From an uncultured Eubacteriales bacterium (GTDB lineage: Bacteria; Bacillota; Clostridia; Oscillospirales; CAG-272), in contig CATWNM010000027.1 of assembly GCA_958352145.1 (NCBI GenBank), positions 1-33,344 of the forward strand: a stretch of DNA of 33,344 bases, read 5' to 3'. The position numbers and the translations under genes are program-made. Shown piece by piece: positions 23,917 to 31,788 of this stretch; positions within the stretch are counted from its first letter, which is position 1, and the number at the start of each line of letters is the position of its first letter. Under the pieces are notes generated by a model. That model saw nothing but the letters and a program-made list of their open reading frames with translations, did not search any database and was not told the origin of the DNA.

Positions 23917-24633
23917 ATGCAGAAACTGAGAAAAGACAGAGCGGCTCTGGAGGCGGCGATCGGATATACGTTTTGCGACCGGACACTTTTGGATACTGCG
24001 CTTACACATTCTTCTTATTCCAACGAGGCGAAAAGCAAGGGCGCGTATGTGGAGTGCAACGAGCGGCTTGAGTTTTTAGGCGATTCCGTTTTGTCGATCG
24101 TCGCGAGCGAATTTTTATTTTTGAAATTTCCGGAACAGCCCGAGGGCGAACTGACGCGGATGCGCTCCGAAATCGTTTGTGAAAAGGCGCTCTGCGTATT
24201 TGCAAATAAAATCGGTCTGGGCGATTATCTTTGCCTTGGACATGGCGAAGAACTCGGCGGCGGGCGGGAACGGCCGTCTATTTTGGCGGATGCGTTTGAG
24301 GCGCTGCTTGCGGCGGTTTTTATCGACTGCGGGAGAGACAAAAATACAGTCGCCAAGTTTCTTTTGCCGCTGCTCGAAGCGGAATTGACGAAATTGGAAA
24401 TCAGCGGCGCCGCGCGGGATTACAAAACGGTTTTGCAGCAGTTTATCCAGCAGGCCGGCGGTGAAGTTCTGGAATATTTTGTGGTGGACGAGCGCGGGCC
24501 TGATCACAATAAACGCTTTACGGTAGAAGCGCGGCTAAACAGCAATGTCATCGGCGTCGGCGAGGGGCGGAGCAAGCGCGCCGCGGAGCAGATTGCAGCC
24601 AGGCAGGCGCTTGAGCTTTTCGGGCAAAAATAA
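23917..24633 (+). CDS. rnc: Ribonuclease III
   Basis: A 238-aa double-strand-specific endoribonuclease that processes rRNA precursors and structured mRNAs. The catalytic signature NERLEFLGDSVLSIVASEF spans residues 48-66, with E52 and D56. The second acidic cluster is ILADAFEALLAAVFID. The C-terminal dsRNA-binding domain runs from about 163 to 238 (DYKTVLQQFIQQAGGEVLEY, then GEGRSKRAAEQIAARQAL). It begins 4 nt after the plsX stop and ends at a terminator. In many Clostridia rnc is followed by an Elp3-like radical SAM gene and smc. Here the first of these is decayed. Confidence 0.97.
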   Translation: MQKLRKDRAALEAAIGYTFCDRTLLDTALTHSSYSNEAKSKGAYVECNERLEFLGDSVLSIVASEFLFLKFPEQPEGELTRMRSEIVCEKALCVFANKIGLGDYLCLGHGEELGGGRERPSILADAFEALLAAVFIDCGRDKNTVAKFLLPLLEAELTKLEISGAARDYKTVLQQFIQQAGGEVLEYFVVDERGPDHNKRFTVEARLNSNVIGVGEGRSKRAAEQIAARQALELFGQK

Positions 24634-24636
24634 CTC

Positions 24637-24672
24637 TTTAAGCGTCGTGCTTTCGGCGCTTAAACTTGTTTT
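24637..24672 (+). terminator. Intrinsic terminator after rnc
   Basis: TTTAAGCGTCG (24637-24647) pairs with CGGCGCTTAAA (24654-24664), 11 bp including one G-U, around a 6-nt loop, then CTTGTTTT (24665-24672). It begins 4 nt after the rnc stop. Confidence 0.8.
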
Positions 24673-24687
24673 AAAGGGAAAACACAG

Positions 24688-24986
24688 TTGAAAAACATGC
24701 GAATATTCCTGCATTTATTCCGCATTTTGGGGGCCCGAACCGGTGTGCATTCTGCGATCGGCGGATGACTTTTCAAGCGGAGGATTTTTTGCCGAGCGGT
24801 TCTGTCAAACGATCGGCCGGCATTATCGACGCTTCTCCGGGGGGCGATGGGGCGGCTTTACGGTCGTTTGATCACCGAACGCCTGCGCGCATACGCTGGT
24901 GCGGCAGAAAAATCGTGGAGGTATCCGTCGCGCCGGCACAGCCTCAAAGGCAGTCGGATACCGCGGAGAAAACCGCGAAAAATTAA
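24688..24986 (+). pseudogene. Decayed remnant of an Elp3-like radical SAM gene between rnc and smc
   Basis: Reading from a TTG at 24688, an A run of five (24691-24695) replaces an expected six. With one A restored, the frame gives (M)KKHANIPAFIPH, then FGGPNRCAFCDRR. That matches the N-terminus of the Elp3-like radical SAM proteins (pattern NI-x-x-F-x-PHxGCPNxCxFCNQR) often encoded between rnc and smc in Clostridia. The first of the three cluster cysteines is glycine here (GGC instead of TGC), and the homology fades after about 30 residues. The frame then runs open to a stop at 24986, with other frames holding only short pieces. The region from 24673 to 25019 otherwise shows no gene. The match is by eye and recall, so the identification is moderate. 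The remnant is far shorter than the several-hundred-residue intact family. Confidence 0.6.
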
Positions 24987-25019
24987 AAAAGGATTTTGGA
25001 ATAAAAAGCCTAAAAATTG

Positions 25020-25048
25020 TTGAAAAAAACGGTCCTATGCTCTATAAT
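25020..25048 (+). promoter_or_regulatory. Sigma-A promoter of the smc operon
   Basis: TTGAAA (25020-25025), a 17-nt spacer and a perfect TATAAT (25043-25048) lie about 49 nt upstream of the smc start. It is the only strong promoter seen for the plus-strand genes up to the right edge. Confidence 0.8.
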
Positions 25049-25096
25049 ATTTTATTAAGAGTTTATGAATGATCGTCTGAGAAACGGAGGCCGCGC

Positions 25097-28000
25097 GTGT
25101 ATTTAAAATCGTTGGAATTATATGGCTTTAAGTCTTTTCCCAATAAAACCGTGCTGCGTTTTGAGCCCGGCGCGACTGTGGTGATCGGCCCGAACGGCAG
25201 CGGAAAATCTAATATTTCTGATGCGATGCGTTGGGTTTTGGGTGAAATATCGAGCAAAAATATCCGCGGCGCAAAGATGGAGGACGTTATTTTCGGCGGC
25301 TCCGACCGGCGAAAACCGATGAGCTTTGCCGAGGTTTCCGTCACGTTTGACAACAGCGGCGGCGCGCACCGGATGGATCTTCCCTATGATGAGATCACGG
25401 TGACGCGGCGGTATTACCGCAGCGGAGAAAGCGAATACTTTATCAATCGCAAAGCGGTCCGGCTCCGTGACGTGCATGAATTGTTTATGAATACCGGGAT
25501 CGGCCGGGACGGCTATTCCGTCATCGGACAGGGCAAAATCGCCGAAATCCTTTCGAGAAAAAGTGAGGAGAGGCGGAATGTCTTTGAAGAAGCGGCTGGG
25601 ATCGCCAAATACCGATATAAAAAATATGAGGCAGAAAAAAAGCTGTCGGCGACCGATGAAAACCTTGTTCGCCTGAATGATATTGCACGCGAACTGGAAA
25701 GCAGAGTCGGGCCTCTGGAACGAGACAGCGGCAAAGCGAAAAAGTATCTTGAAATCTATGAGGCAAAGCGTCGTGCGGACGTCCGCCTTTGGATATTCGA
25801 CAACGCTTCGCTGAAAGAAAGGATCACGGAAGCGCAGAAAACGGTGCGTTTGTCCGAGCATGAGCTTGAGGTGGCCGAGGATAGCCTGCGCATGCTGGAA
25901 ACGCAGAGCGACAAGCTTTTTGAGGAGAGCCAGCGCGGGAAAATGGCCTCTGAAAAGCTTTTGACTGAGATCGGCGCGCTGAAAGAGCAGGTTCATCAGG
26001 CCGACAGCGCGTATAAAGTGACCGAAAGCGAGATCGCGCACAGACGGGAATTAATGGAAAGCGCGTCTGAGTCTGTCTCGGCTGCTCAAACGCAGATTGA
26101 CGGGGTGCAGAGAGAAAAACGGCGCCTTGCACAGCAGGCGGAGGAAGTACGCGCGAAAATAGATCATGCCGTGGGCGCGCGCACACAGCTTGAGGAAAGG
26201 CGGATCGCTTGCATTCAAAAAGCGGAGGCGCTGGAAAAAGAAATCGACGAAAAGCATAAGGAGGCGCAGAAGCTTCGAGACGCGTCGGTGGAAATGAAGG
26301 TGCGGATCGGCGCGCTGGAAAGCACGGTCAGCGCTGGCGACCTAGCCAGCGTCAAAGCCGGAGAGGAGATCACGGTCAGGGAAAAGGATGCGCAGGCGCT
26401 GGAGGCGGAAATTGCAAAAATTGCGGCAGAGATCAACGCTTATCAGGAAAATGCGGATAAAACTGCGGAGATGATTGAGCAGTTTACAAAAGAGGCGGCC
26501 GGCGCTGCATCTGAGCAGGAAAAGCGCAAGGCGTCCGCAGCGGAGGAAAAGCTTCGCTGCGACGGGTATCTGCAGCGTGCGGAATCGCTTGCGCGCATGG
26601 AGGAATTGTTTGAGGGCTATTCCGCCGGCGTGCGTTTTGTGATGCAGGCGGCGGCAGCCGGAAGGATCGGCGGCGGCCGGATATACGGCCCGCTGTCTAA
26701 ATTGATCAACGTACCCGAGCAATATGTAACCGCGGTGGAAACTGCGTTTGGCGCCAACATTCAGAATATAGCGGTTGAGAACGAAGCGGCGGCCGTTTCG
26801 GCGATCCGCGCGCTGAAAGAGGCCAAGGCGGGACGGGCGACTTTTTATCCGCTGACTTCGGTATCGGCACAGGAGGAGACGGAAGAAATGATCCGCGCCC
26901 GCGCATATGACGGGTATATCAGCCGCGCCGATCTTTTGTTTGAATACGATCCGCTGTTTTCCGAGGTTATGCGCAGCATACTGGGCAGGACGCTTGTCTT
27001 TGATACGCTGGACAATGCTTCAAAAATGGCGCGGGAGCAGAAATACCGCGTCAAAGTGGTCACGCTGGACGGGCAGGTCATTCATGCGGGCGGTTCTTAT
27101 ACGGGCGGTTCCATGCGCCGGGACAGCGGTATTTTGACCCGGTCTGCGGAAATCAAGTCGTTGCGCAAAATGGCGGAAGAATCGCAGAAGCGTCTGGCGG
27201 CGGAGACACAGGCGCTTGCCGCCGCCGAAAAGGCGCTGCGCGACGCGCAGTCGCGGCGAGAGGGCGCGCTTTCGCAGCGGGAAATTGTGCAGGCGCTGAT
27301 TGCGGCAGAGCGCGCCCGGCTGGAGGCGCAGAGCGCAAAACTCGCGGCAAATAAAGAACTGCGCGAAAAGCTTTGCGCGGATATTGAGCATCTGCGGGCG
27401 CAAAAAGACGGATTCGGCGATGAACTGCAAAGTCTGCAAAAGGCTGCCGCCGGGGCGGAGGCGCGTATCGAGGAGATCCGGCGTTTTCGAACAAATAAAG
27501 ACGGCGAGCGGAATCTTTTGCTGGACGAGGGGCGGGAAATGGAGGCGCGGCTTGGAGAAAATTCCGTGCTTCTTGCCGAACTCAAAAAAGACGCGGAGGC
27601 ACTGGAAGATACGCGGCGCGCCCTTGAGGCGCGAGCCGGAGAGCTTGCGTCGGCGTCGTCGTCCGCTTTGCAGTCGGTTGAAAAGTATAGACTGGATATA
27701 CAGCGTTTCGAGCAGGCTCAAATTGCCAATCGTGAGACGGTCGCTGATAAAATGACAAGGCTCTCGCTTTTGACCGAGCAGCGCGGTAATGTGGAGGCCG
27801 GTACTGCGGAGTATGAACGAAAGCTGAATGAAGCGCGGCTCAAAATGCGGGAAAAGAGCACACAGAAAGAAACGATTCTGATGGCGCATACGAAAAATGA
27901 AGCCAAGTTGCAGTCCCTGCTTTCGGAACAGGACAAGCTGGCGCAGCGTATGTTAGAAGAGTATGAACTTACATACGGCGCCGCGCTGGATCTCGGGTAT

Positions 28001-28681
28001 CCGCCGCTTGAGGCGGCAGAGCGACCTAAACTTGCGTCGGCCGCCGCCGAGTACCGGCGCGAGATAAAGTCGCTCGGCTCGGTGAACATCGGTGCGATCG
28101 AGGAATATGCGCAGGTCAAAACGCGGTATGACGAGCTTGCGGCGCAGATTGCGGATCTGCAAAAGTCGAAAACAGAGCTTGTCACGGTGATTCATCGTCT
28201 GGAAAATGAAATGCGCGGGCAGTTTATAGAGGCGTTCAATCAGATCAACGATCATTTTTCCAAGGTATTTACGGAGTTGTTCGGCGGCGGCTGCGCCGAA
28301 TTGATCCTGACTGAGCCGGAGGATGTTCTCGGCAGCGGCATAGAGATCAAAGCTGCGCCGCCCGGAAAGATCATCAAAAGCCTGACGCTGCTTTCCGGCG
28401 GAGAGCAGGCGTTTGTGGCGATTGCGCTGTTTTTTGCCATTCTGAAAGTGAACCCGTCCCCGTTTTGCATTTTGGATGAGATCGAGGCGGCGCTCGACGA
28501 GGTGAACGTATCCCGCTTTGCGGATTATGTCAAGCGCATGTCGGATAATACGCAGTTTGTTTTGATTACGCACCGCCGGGGAACAATGGAAGCGGCGGAT
28601 CGCATTTACGGCGTGACGATGCCGGAGCGGGGCGTTTCCAAGGTGCTTGCGCTGAATATGGATGAAGTAAATTTTGATTGA
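25097..28681 (+). CDS. smc: Chromosome segregation protein SMC
   Basis: A 1194-aa condensin ATPase. GTG at 25097 has GGAGG 6 nt upstream and gives MYLKSLELYGFKSFPNKT, the usual start. Walker A is GPNGSGKSNI (31-40), followed by IIxG-type VIGQGKIAEILSRKSEERR. Two long coiled-coil arms (about 170-505 and 680-1020) flank the hinge (about 510-680, with GRIYGPLSKLINVPEQYVTA and later HAGGSYTGGS). The C-terminal head holds LLSGGEQAFVAIALFFAI (signature) and ILDEIEAALDEVNVSRFADY (Walker B and D loop). It forms the condensin ring with ScpA and ScpB, whose genes are at 11766 and 10998 on the other strand. The length is normal. Confidence 0.98.
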   Translation: MYLKSLELYGFKSFPNKTVLRFEPGATVVIGPNGSGKSNISDAMRWVLGEISSKNIRGAKMEDVIFGGSDRRKPMSFAEVSVTFDNSGGAHRMDLPYDEITVTRRYYRSGESEYFINRKAVRLRDVHELFMNTGIGRDGYSVIGQGKIAEILSRKSEERRNVFEEAAGIAKYRYKKYEAEKKLSATDENLVRLNDIARELESRVGPLERDSGKAKKYLEIYEAKRRADVRLWIFDNASLKERITEAQKTVRLSEHELEVAEDSLRMLETQSDKLFEESQRGKMASEKLLTEIGALKEQVHQADSAYKVTESEIAHRRELMESASESVSAAQTQIDGVQREKRRLAQQAEEVRAKIDHAVGARTQLEERRIACIQKAEALEKEIDEKHKEAQKLRDASVEMKVRIGALESTVSAGDLASVKAGEEITVREKDAQALEAEIAKIAAEINAYQENADKTAEMIEQFTKEAAGAASEQEKRKASAAEEKLRCDGYLQRAESLARMEELFEGYSAGVRFVMQAAAAGRIGGGRIYGPLSKLINVPEQYVTAVETAFGANIQNIAVENEAAAVSAIRALKEAKAGRATFYPLTSVSAQEETEEMIRARAYDGYISRADLLFEYDPLFSEVMRSILGRTLVFDTLDNASKMAREQKYRVKVVTLDGQVIHAGGSYTGGSMRRDSGILTRSAEIKSLRKMAEESQKRLAAETQALAAAEKALRDAQSRREGALSQREIVQALIAAERARLEAQSAKLAANKELREKLCADIEHLRAQKDGFGDELQSLQKAAAGAEARIEEIRRFRTNKDGERNLLLDEGREMEARLGENSVLLAELKKDAEALEDTRRALEARAGELASASSSALQSVEKYRLDIQRFEQAQIANRETVADKMTRLSLLTEQRGNVEAGTAEYERKLNEARLKMREKSTQKETILMAHTKNEAKLQSLLSEQDKLAQRMLEEYELTYGAALDLGYPPLEAAERPKLASAAAEYRREIKSLGSVNIGAIEEYAQVKTRYDELAAQIADLQKSKTELVTVIHRLENEMRGQFIEAFNQINDHFSKVFTELFGGGCAELILTEPEDVLGSGIEIKAAPPGKIIKSLTLLSGGEQAFVAIALFFAILKVNPSPFCILDEIEAALDEVNVSRFADYVKRMSDNTQFVLITHRRGTMEAADRIYGVTMPERGVSKVLALNMDEVNFD

Positions 28682-28695
28682 GAGAGAAGATAAAG

Positions 28696-29601
28696 ATGGG
28701 ATTTTTTGATAAGCTGAAAGCCGGACTTTCCAAGACCAAGAACGCGTTTGTGGGACAGATCGACACGTTGCTGAAAAGTTTTGTGCACGTGGACGAGGCG
28801 CTTTTTGAGGAACTTGAAGAACTGCTGATCTGCGCGGATGTCGGCGTCGGTACGGCAGACCGCATTCTTACGGAGCTTCGCGCCTGTGTGAAGGAAGAAA
28901 AAATGACCGATGGGGAAGCGGTTCGCACAGCGCTGCGTGAAATTCTGACGGCGCTGCTGCCCGAAAATGATGGGTTGCATTTGGAGACCCGTCCGTCTGT
29001 TCTGCTTGTGATCGGCGTAAACGGCGTAGGAAAGACAACTTCGATCGGAAAAATCGCCGCGCAGCTGCACCGCGATGGGAAAAAGGTCGTGGTTGCTGCC
29101 GCAGATACGTTCCGTGCGGCGGCGATCGATCAGTTGGCTGTCTGGTGCGAACGCGCGCAGGTGGATCTGATCCGCCAAAGCGAAGGATCGGATCCCGCCG
29201 CAGTCGTGTTCGACGCGGTGGGCGCGGCGAAGAGCCGGCATGCGGATGTGCTGATTGTGGATACGGCGGGGCGGCTTCATAATAAGAAAAATCTGATGGA
29301 CGAACTGGCTAAGATCGACCGCGTGATCGGCCGGGAACTGCCGGGCGCGTCTCGGGAGACGCTTTTGGTTCTGGACGCGACGACCGGGCAGAACGCGATC
29401 ATGCAGGCGAAGGAATTTAAAAATGCGGCGGATATCACCGGACTGATCTTGACAAAGCTTGACGGCACGGCGAAAGGCGGGTGCGTCTTTTCGATTCAGA
29501 GTGAACTGAGTGTTCCGGTCAAATATATCGGCGTTGGGGAAAAGATCGACGATCTCCAGCCATTTGACGCCGCCGAATTTGTGCGCGCAATGTTTGATTG
29601 A
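28696..29601 (+). CDS. ftsY: Signal recognition particle receptor FtsY
   Basis: A 301-aa SRP GTPase. ATG 28696 gives MGFFDKLKAGLSKTK, the usual N-terminus of short FtsY proteins lacking the acidic A domain. The in-frame ATG at 28678 overlaps the end of smc. The N domain is at about 20-90. G1 is GVNGVGKTT (107-115), then DTFRAAAIDQL, DTAGRLHNKKNLMDEL and TKLDGTAKGG. The C-terminus reads GVGEKIDDLQPFDAAEFVRA, diagnostic for FtsY. It docks ribosome-SRP complexes on the membrane for co-translational insertion. The smc-ftsY pairing is conserved in Firmicutes. The ribosome binding site (GAGAGAAG) is weak and lies just after the smc stop. Confidence 0.97.
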   Translation: MGFFDKLKAGLSKTKNAFVGQIDTLLKSFVHVDEALFEELEELLICADVGVGTADRILTELRACVKEEKMTDGEAVRTALREILTALLPENDGLHLETRPSVLLVIGVNGVGKTTSIGKIAAQLHRDGKKVVVAAADTFRAAAIDQLAVWCERAQVDLIRQSEGSDPAAVVFDAVGAAKSRHADVLIVDTAGRLHNKKNLMDELAKIDRVIGRELPGASRETLLVLDATTGQNAIMQAKEFKNAADITGLILTKLDGTAKGGCVFSIQSELSVPVKYIGVGEKIDDLQPFDAAEFVRAMFD

Positions 29602-29612
29602 GGAGGATATGG

Positions 29613-30251
29613 ATGAAAGTTTTGCTGGCCTCCCATAATCAGGGGAAAATTGCCGAATTGCAGGCGCTGCTCCGCACGTCCGTGCCGGATGCGGAGGTTG
29701 TGTCTATGGCGGATATCGGCTTTTTTGAGGAAATCAAGGAAAGCGGGACGACCTTTGAGGAAAATGCGCTGATCAAATCGCGCACGGGTGCGCGCCTTGG
29801 GTATATTACGGTCGCGGACGATTCGGGGCTGGAAGTAGACGCGCTGGACGGCGCGCCGGGCGTATACTCCGCACGGTATGCGGGCGAGGACTGCGATTCG
29901 GAAAAGAACAATCGGAAACTGCTGAAAGCGCTCGCAGGCCTGCCGAAAGCGCGCCGCACATCGCGTTTCGTTTCGGTTGTCGCATGTTCCTTTCCGGATG
30001 GGCGCACGGAATTTGTGGTGCGCGGGGAATGCCCCGGACAAATTTTAGAGGCACCGGCTGGCGAGGGCGGTTTTGGGTACGATCCGTTGTTTTGGTACGC
30101 GCCGGCCGGAAAATCTTATGCGCAGATGAGCGCCGCGGAAAAAAACGCGATTAGCCATCGGGGGATCGCGATGCGGAAATTTGCCGCCGCATTTGCCGGG
30201 AAAATCCAGCAAAAGAGATTGGAGATCGAAAACGAATATGCTGACAAGTAA
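29613..30251 (+). CDS. rdgB: XTP/dITP diphosphatase (RdgB/HAM1 family)
   Basis: A 212-aa house-cleaning pyrophosphatase that hydrolyses non-canonical XTP and dITP to keep them out of DNA and RNA. ATG 29613 has AGGAGG 6 nt upstream. Landmarks are VLLASHNQGKIAELQALL, GTTFEENALIKSRTGA, VADDSGLEVDALDGAPGVYS, AGEGGFGYDPLFW and SHRGIAMRKF. All are standard for the family. It follows ftsY by 11 nt and overlaps the next gene by 14 nt. Confidence 0.96.
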   Translation: MKVLLASHNQGKIAELQALLRTSVPDAEVVSMADIGFFEEIKESGTTFEENALIKSRTGARLGYITVADDSGLEVDALDGAPGVYSARYAGEDCDSEKNNRKLLKALAGLPKARRTSRFVSVVACSFPDGRTEFVVRGECPGQILEAPAGEGGFGYDPLFWYAPAGKSYAQMSAAEKNAISHRGIAMRKFAAAFAGKIQQKRLEIENEYADK

Positions 30252-30528
30252 ACAGAGAGCGGCGCTGCGTGCAATGGGAAACGGACTCGATACCATTTTT
30301 CAGGTGGGCAAAGGCGGGATCGGCGAAGAGACGGTTCGTCAGATCTCAAACGCGCTGGAAGCGCGGGAACTGATCAAGGCCCGCGTGTTGGAAAACAGCG
30401 GGTATACGGCGAGAGAGGCCGCCGATGCGCTTGCTGCCGCGACCGGGGCGGACGTGGTTTCGGTGACCGGCAGCCGTTTTATGCTGTACAGGCGTTCCAA
30501 AACCAAGCAAAGGATTGATCTCATGTGA
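30238..30528 (+). CDS. yhbY: YhbY family RNA-binding protein (CRM domain)
   Basis: A 96-aa protein with the CRM fold: MLTSKQRAALRAMGNGLDTI, then FQVGKGGIGEETVRQISNAL and a GxxG loop region, and a final strand VVSVTGSRFMLYRRS. YhbY-type proteins bind pre-50S particles and help assembly. The ATG at 30238 lies within the end of rdgB. GGAG stands about 13 nt before it, and translation coupling is likely. It overlaps nadD by 4 nt. The order yhbY-nadD-yqeK is conserved in Firmicutes (Bacillus yqeI-nadD-yqeK). Confidence 0.95.
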   Translation: MLTSKQRAALRAMGNGLDTIFQVGKGGIGEETVRQISNALEARELIKARVLENSGYTAREAADALAAATGADVVSVTGSRFMLYRRSKTKQRIDLM

Positions 30529-31145
30529 AAAAGTTTCGAAAGCTCGCCGTTTTCGGCGGTACGTTTTCGCCGGTGCACAACGGGCATCTTTGCGCGTTGC
30601 GCGCATTTTATGAAACGGTAAAACCGGACGTGCTGTATATGATTCCTACCGGCCAGCCGCCGCATAAAACGCGGTACGACAGCGCAACGGACCGTCAGCG
30701 GCTCGATATGCTCAGTTTGGCTGCCAAAACGCTTAAACCGGAATATAACGTCGTTGTTTCGGATATCGAGATTCGCCGCGGTGGCAAAAGCTATACCGTG
30801 GATACGGGGGCGGAGCTTTTGCAGGCGGCCGGATCCGTTTCGGTTTATTGCGGTACGGATATGTTTTTGACGCTGGAGCAGTGGCATCGTTTTGAAGAAT
30901 TGCTTCGGATGGCGCAAATCGCCTATATGTGCCGCAGGGAAGATCTGCGGCTTGCGGCGACGGCCAGAGAAAAAGCGGCGTATTTTCGTAAGGTTTACGG
31001 CGCGGACATTGTTGAAATCCCGGACGTACCTGTTGAAGCGTCTTCCAGCGAGATCCGCGCTATGGTGCGTGCGGGAGAGGATGTTTCGACTCTGCTTCCC
31101 GCCGCGGTCGCCGGATATATTGAAATGCAGGGGTTATACAGATAA
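30525..31145 (+). CDS. nadD: Nicotinate-nucleotide adenylyltransferase NadD
   Basis: A 206-aa nucleotidyltransferase of the de novo and salvage NAD pathway. It adenylates nicotinate mononucleotide to give deamido-NAD. The start is GTG at 30525, inside the ATGTGA where the previous gene stops, a 4-nt overlap. The HxGH-type motif is FGGTFSPVHNGHLCAL, then MIPTGQPPHKT and the SSSEIRAMV that corresponds to the family's ISSTxIR. All are in the right places, and the length fits. Confidence 0.96.
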   Translation: MKKFRKLAVFGGTFSPVHNGHLCALRAFYETVKPDVLYMIPTGQPPHKTRYDSATDRQRLDMLSLAAKTLKPEYNVVVSDIEIRRGGKSYTVDTGAELLQAAGSVSVYCGTDMFLTLEQWHRFEELLRMAQIAYMCRREDLRLAATAREKAAYFRKVYGADIVEIPDVPVEASSSEIRAMVRAGEDVSTLLPAAVAGYIEMQGLYR

Positions 31146-31786
31146 TGGTTGTGGATGCGGAAAAAATAGACGCCTTGCGCTGTGTGGTTTGCGAAACGCT
31201 CAGCGCGTACCGTGCGGAGCATGTGCTGTCCGTGGAAAAAGAAGCTGTGCGCCTTGCGGAAATATATTTGCCGGAATTTGTGCAAAAGGCGAGGATTTCA
31301 GCCCTTTTGCACGACATAACTAAAGAATATGATGTAAAAAAACAGTTGCAAATCTTTGCAGAATTTGGTATAATAATCGACAATGTTACACTGTGCTGTC
31401 CGAGTGTGTTTCATTCCAAAACGGCGGCGCTCCTGATTCCGCAGATGTATCCCGATTTTGCGGATCCGGATATTCTTTCCGCAGTGGCAAAACATACTAC
31501 GGGCAGCGAGGAAATGTCGGTTTTAGATTGTATAATTTATCTTGCCGATTTTATTGAACCGCTTCGAAAATTCGAAGACTGTAAAAAGCTTCGCGCATAT
31601 TTTTGGAACGGGATTCGGGAGGCCGACGCCAAAGAGGCGAGAGAATTTCATCTGTATAGGACGATGGTGCGGTCGTTTGACCTGACCATCCGCGATTTAA
31701 TGGACAGAGGCAGCGTCATCGCGCCGGACATGTTCCGTGCGCGCAATGCGTTTCTTCTGAAGCTTGAGAGTGAGCAGAGGCAGTGA
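31145..31786 (+). CDS. yqeK: HD-domain bis(5'-nucleosyl)-tetraphosphatase (symmetrical) YqeK
   Basis: A 213-aa HD-superfamily phosphohydrolase. Metal ligands appear as HVLSVEKEAV (H), then ALLHDITKEY (HD), VFHSKTAALL and VAKHTTGSEEM, with YLADFIEPLRKF near the end. In Bacillus and others YqeK cleaves Ap4A to two ADP. Start and stop overlap nadD (TAATG). The residues match the family, so the call is firm as to fold and good as to activity. Confidence 0.93.
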   Translation: MVVDAEKIDALRCVVCETLSAYRAEHVLSVEKEAVRLAEIYLPEFVQKARISALLHDITKEYDVKKQLQIFAEFGIIIDNVTLCCPSVFHSKTAALLIPQMYPDFADPDILSAVAKHTTGSEEMSVLDCIIYLADFIEPLRKFEDCKKLRAYFWNGIREADAKEAREFHLYRTMVRSFDLTIRDLMDRGSVIAPDMFRARNAFLLKLESEQRQ

Positions 31787-31788
31787 GT

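Noticed and set aside
24962..24977. CGCGG-AGAAAA-CCGCG hairpin before smc as a terminator
   Set aside because: The stem is only 5 bp and is followed by an A-rich, not T-rich, stretch on the plus strand.
24765..24986. A 73-codon gene as an intact small protein
   Set aside because: It is better explained as the downstream part of the decayed radical SAM frame. It has no clear ribosome binding site.
25118..26041. Open frame of 307 codons on the minus strand
   Set aside because: It is antisense to the start of smc, whose motifs are clear.
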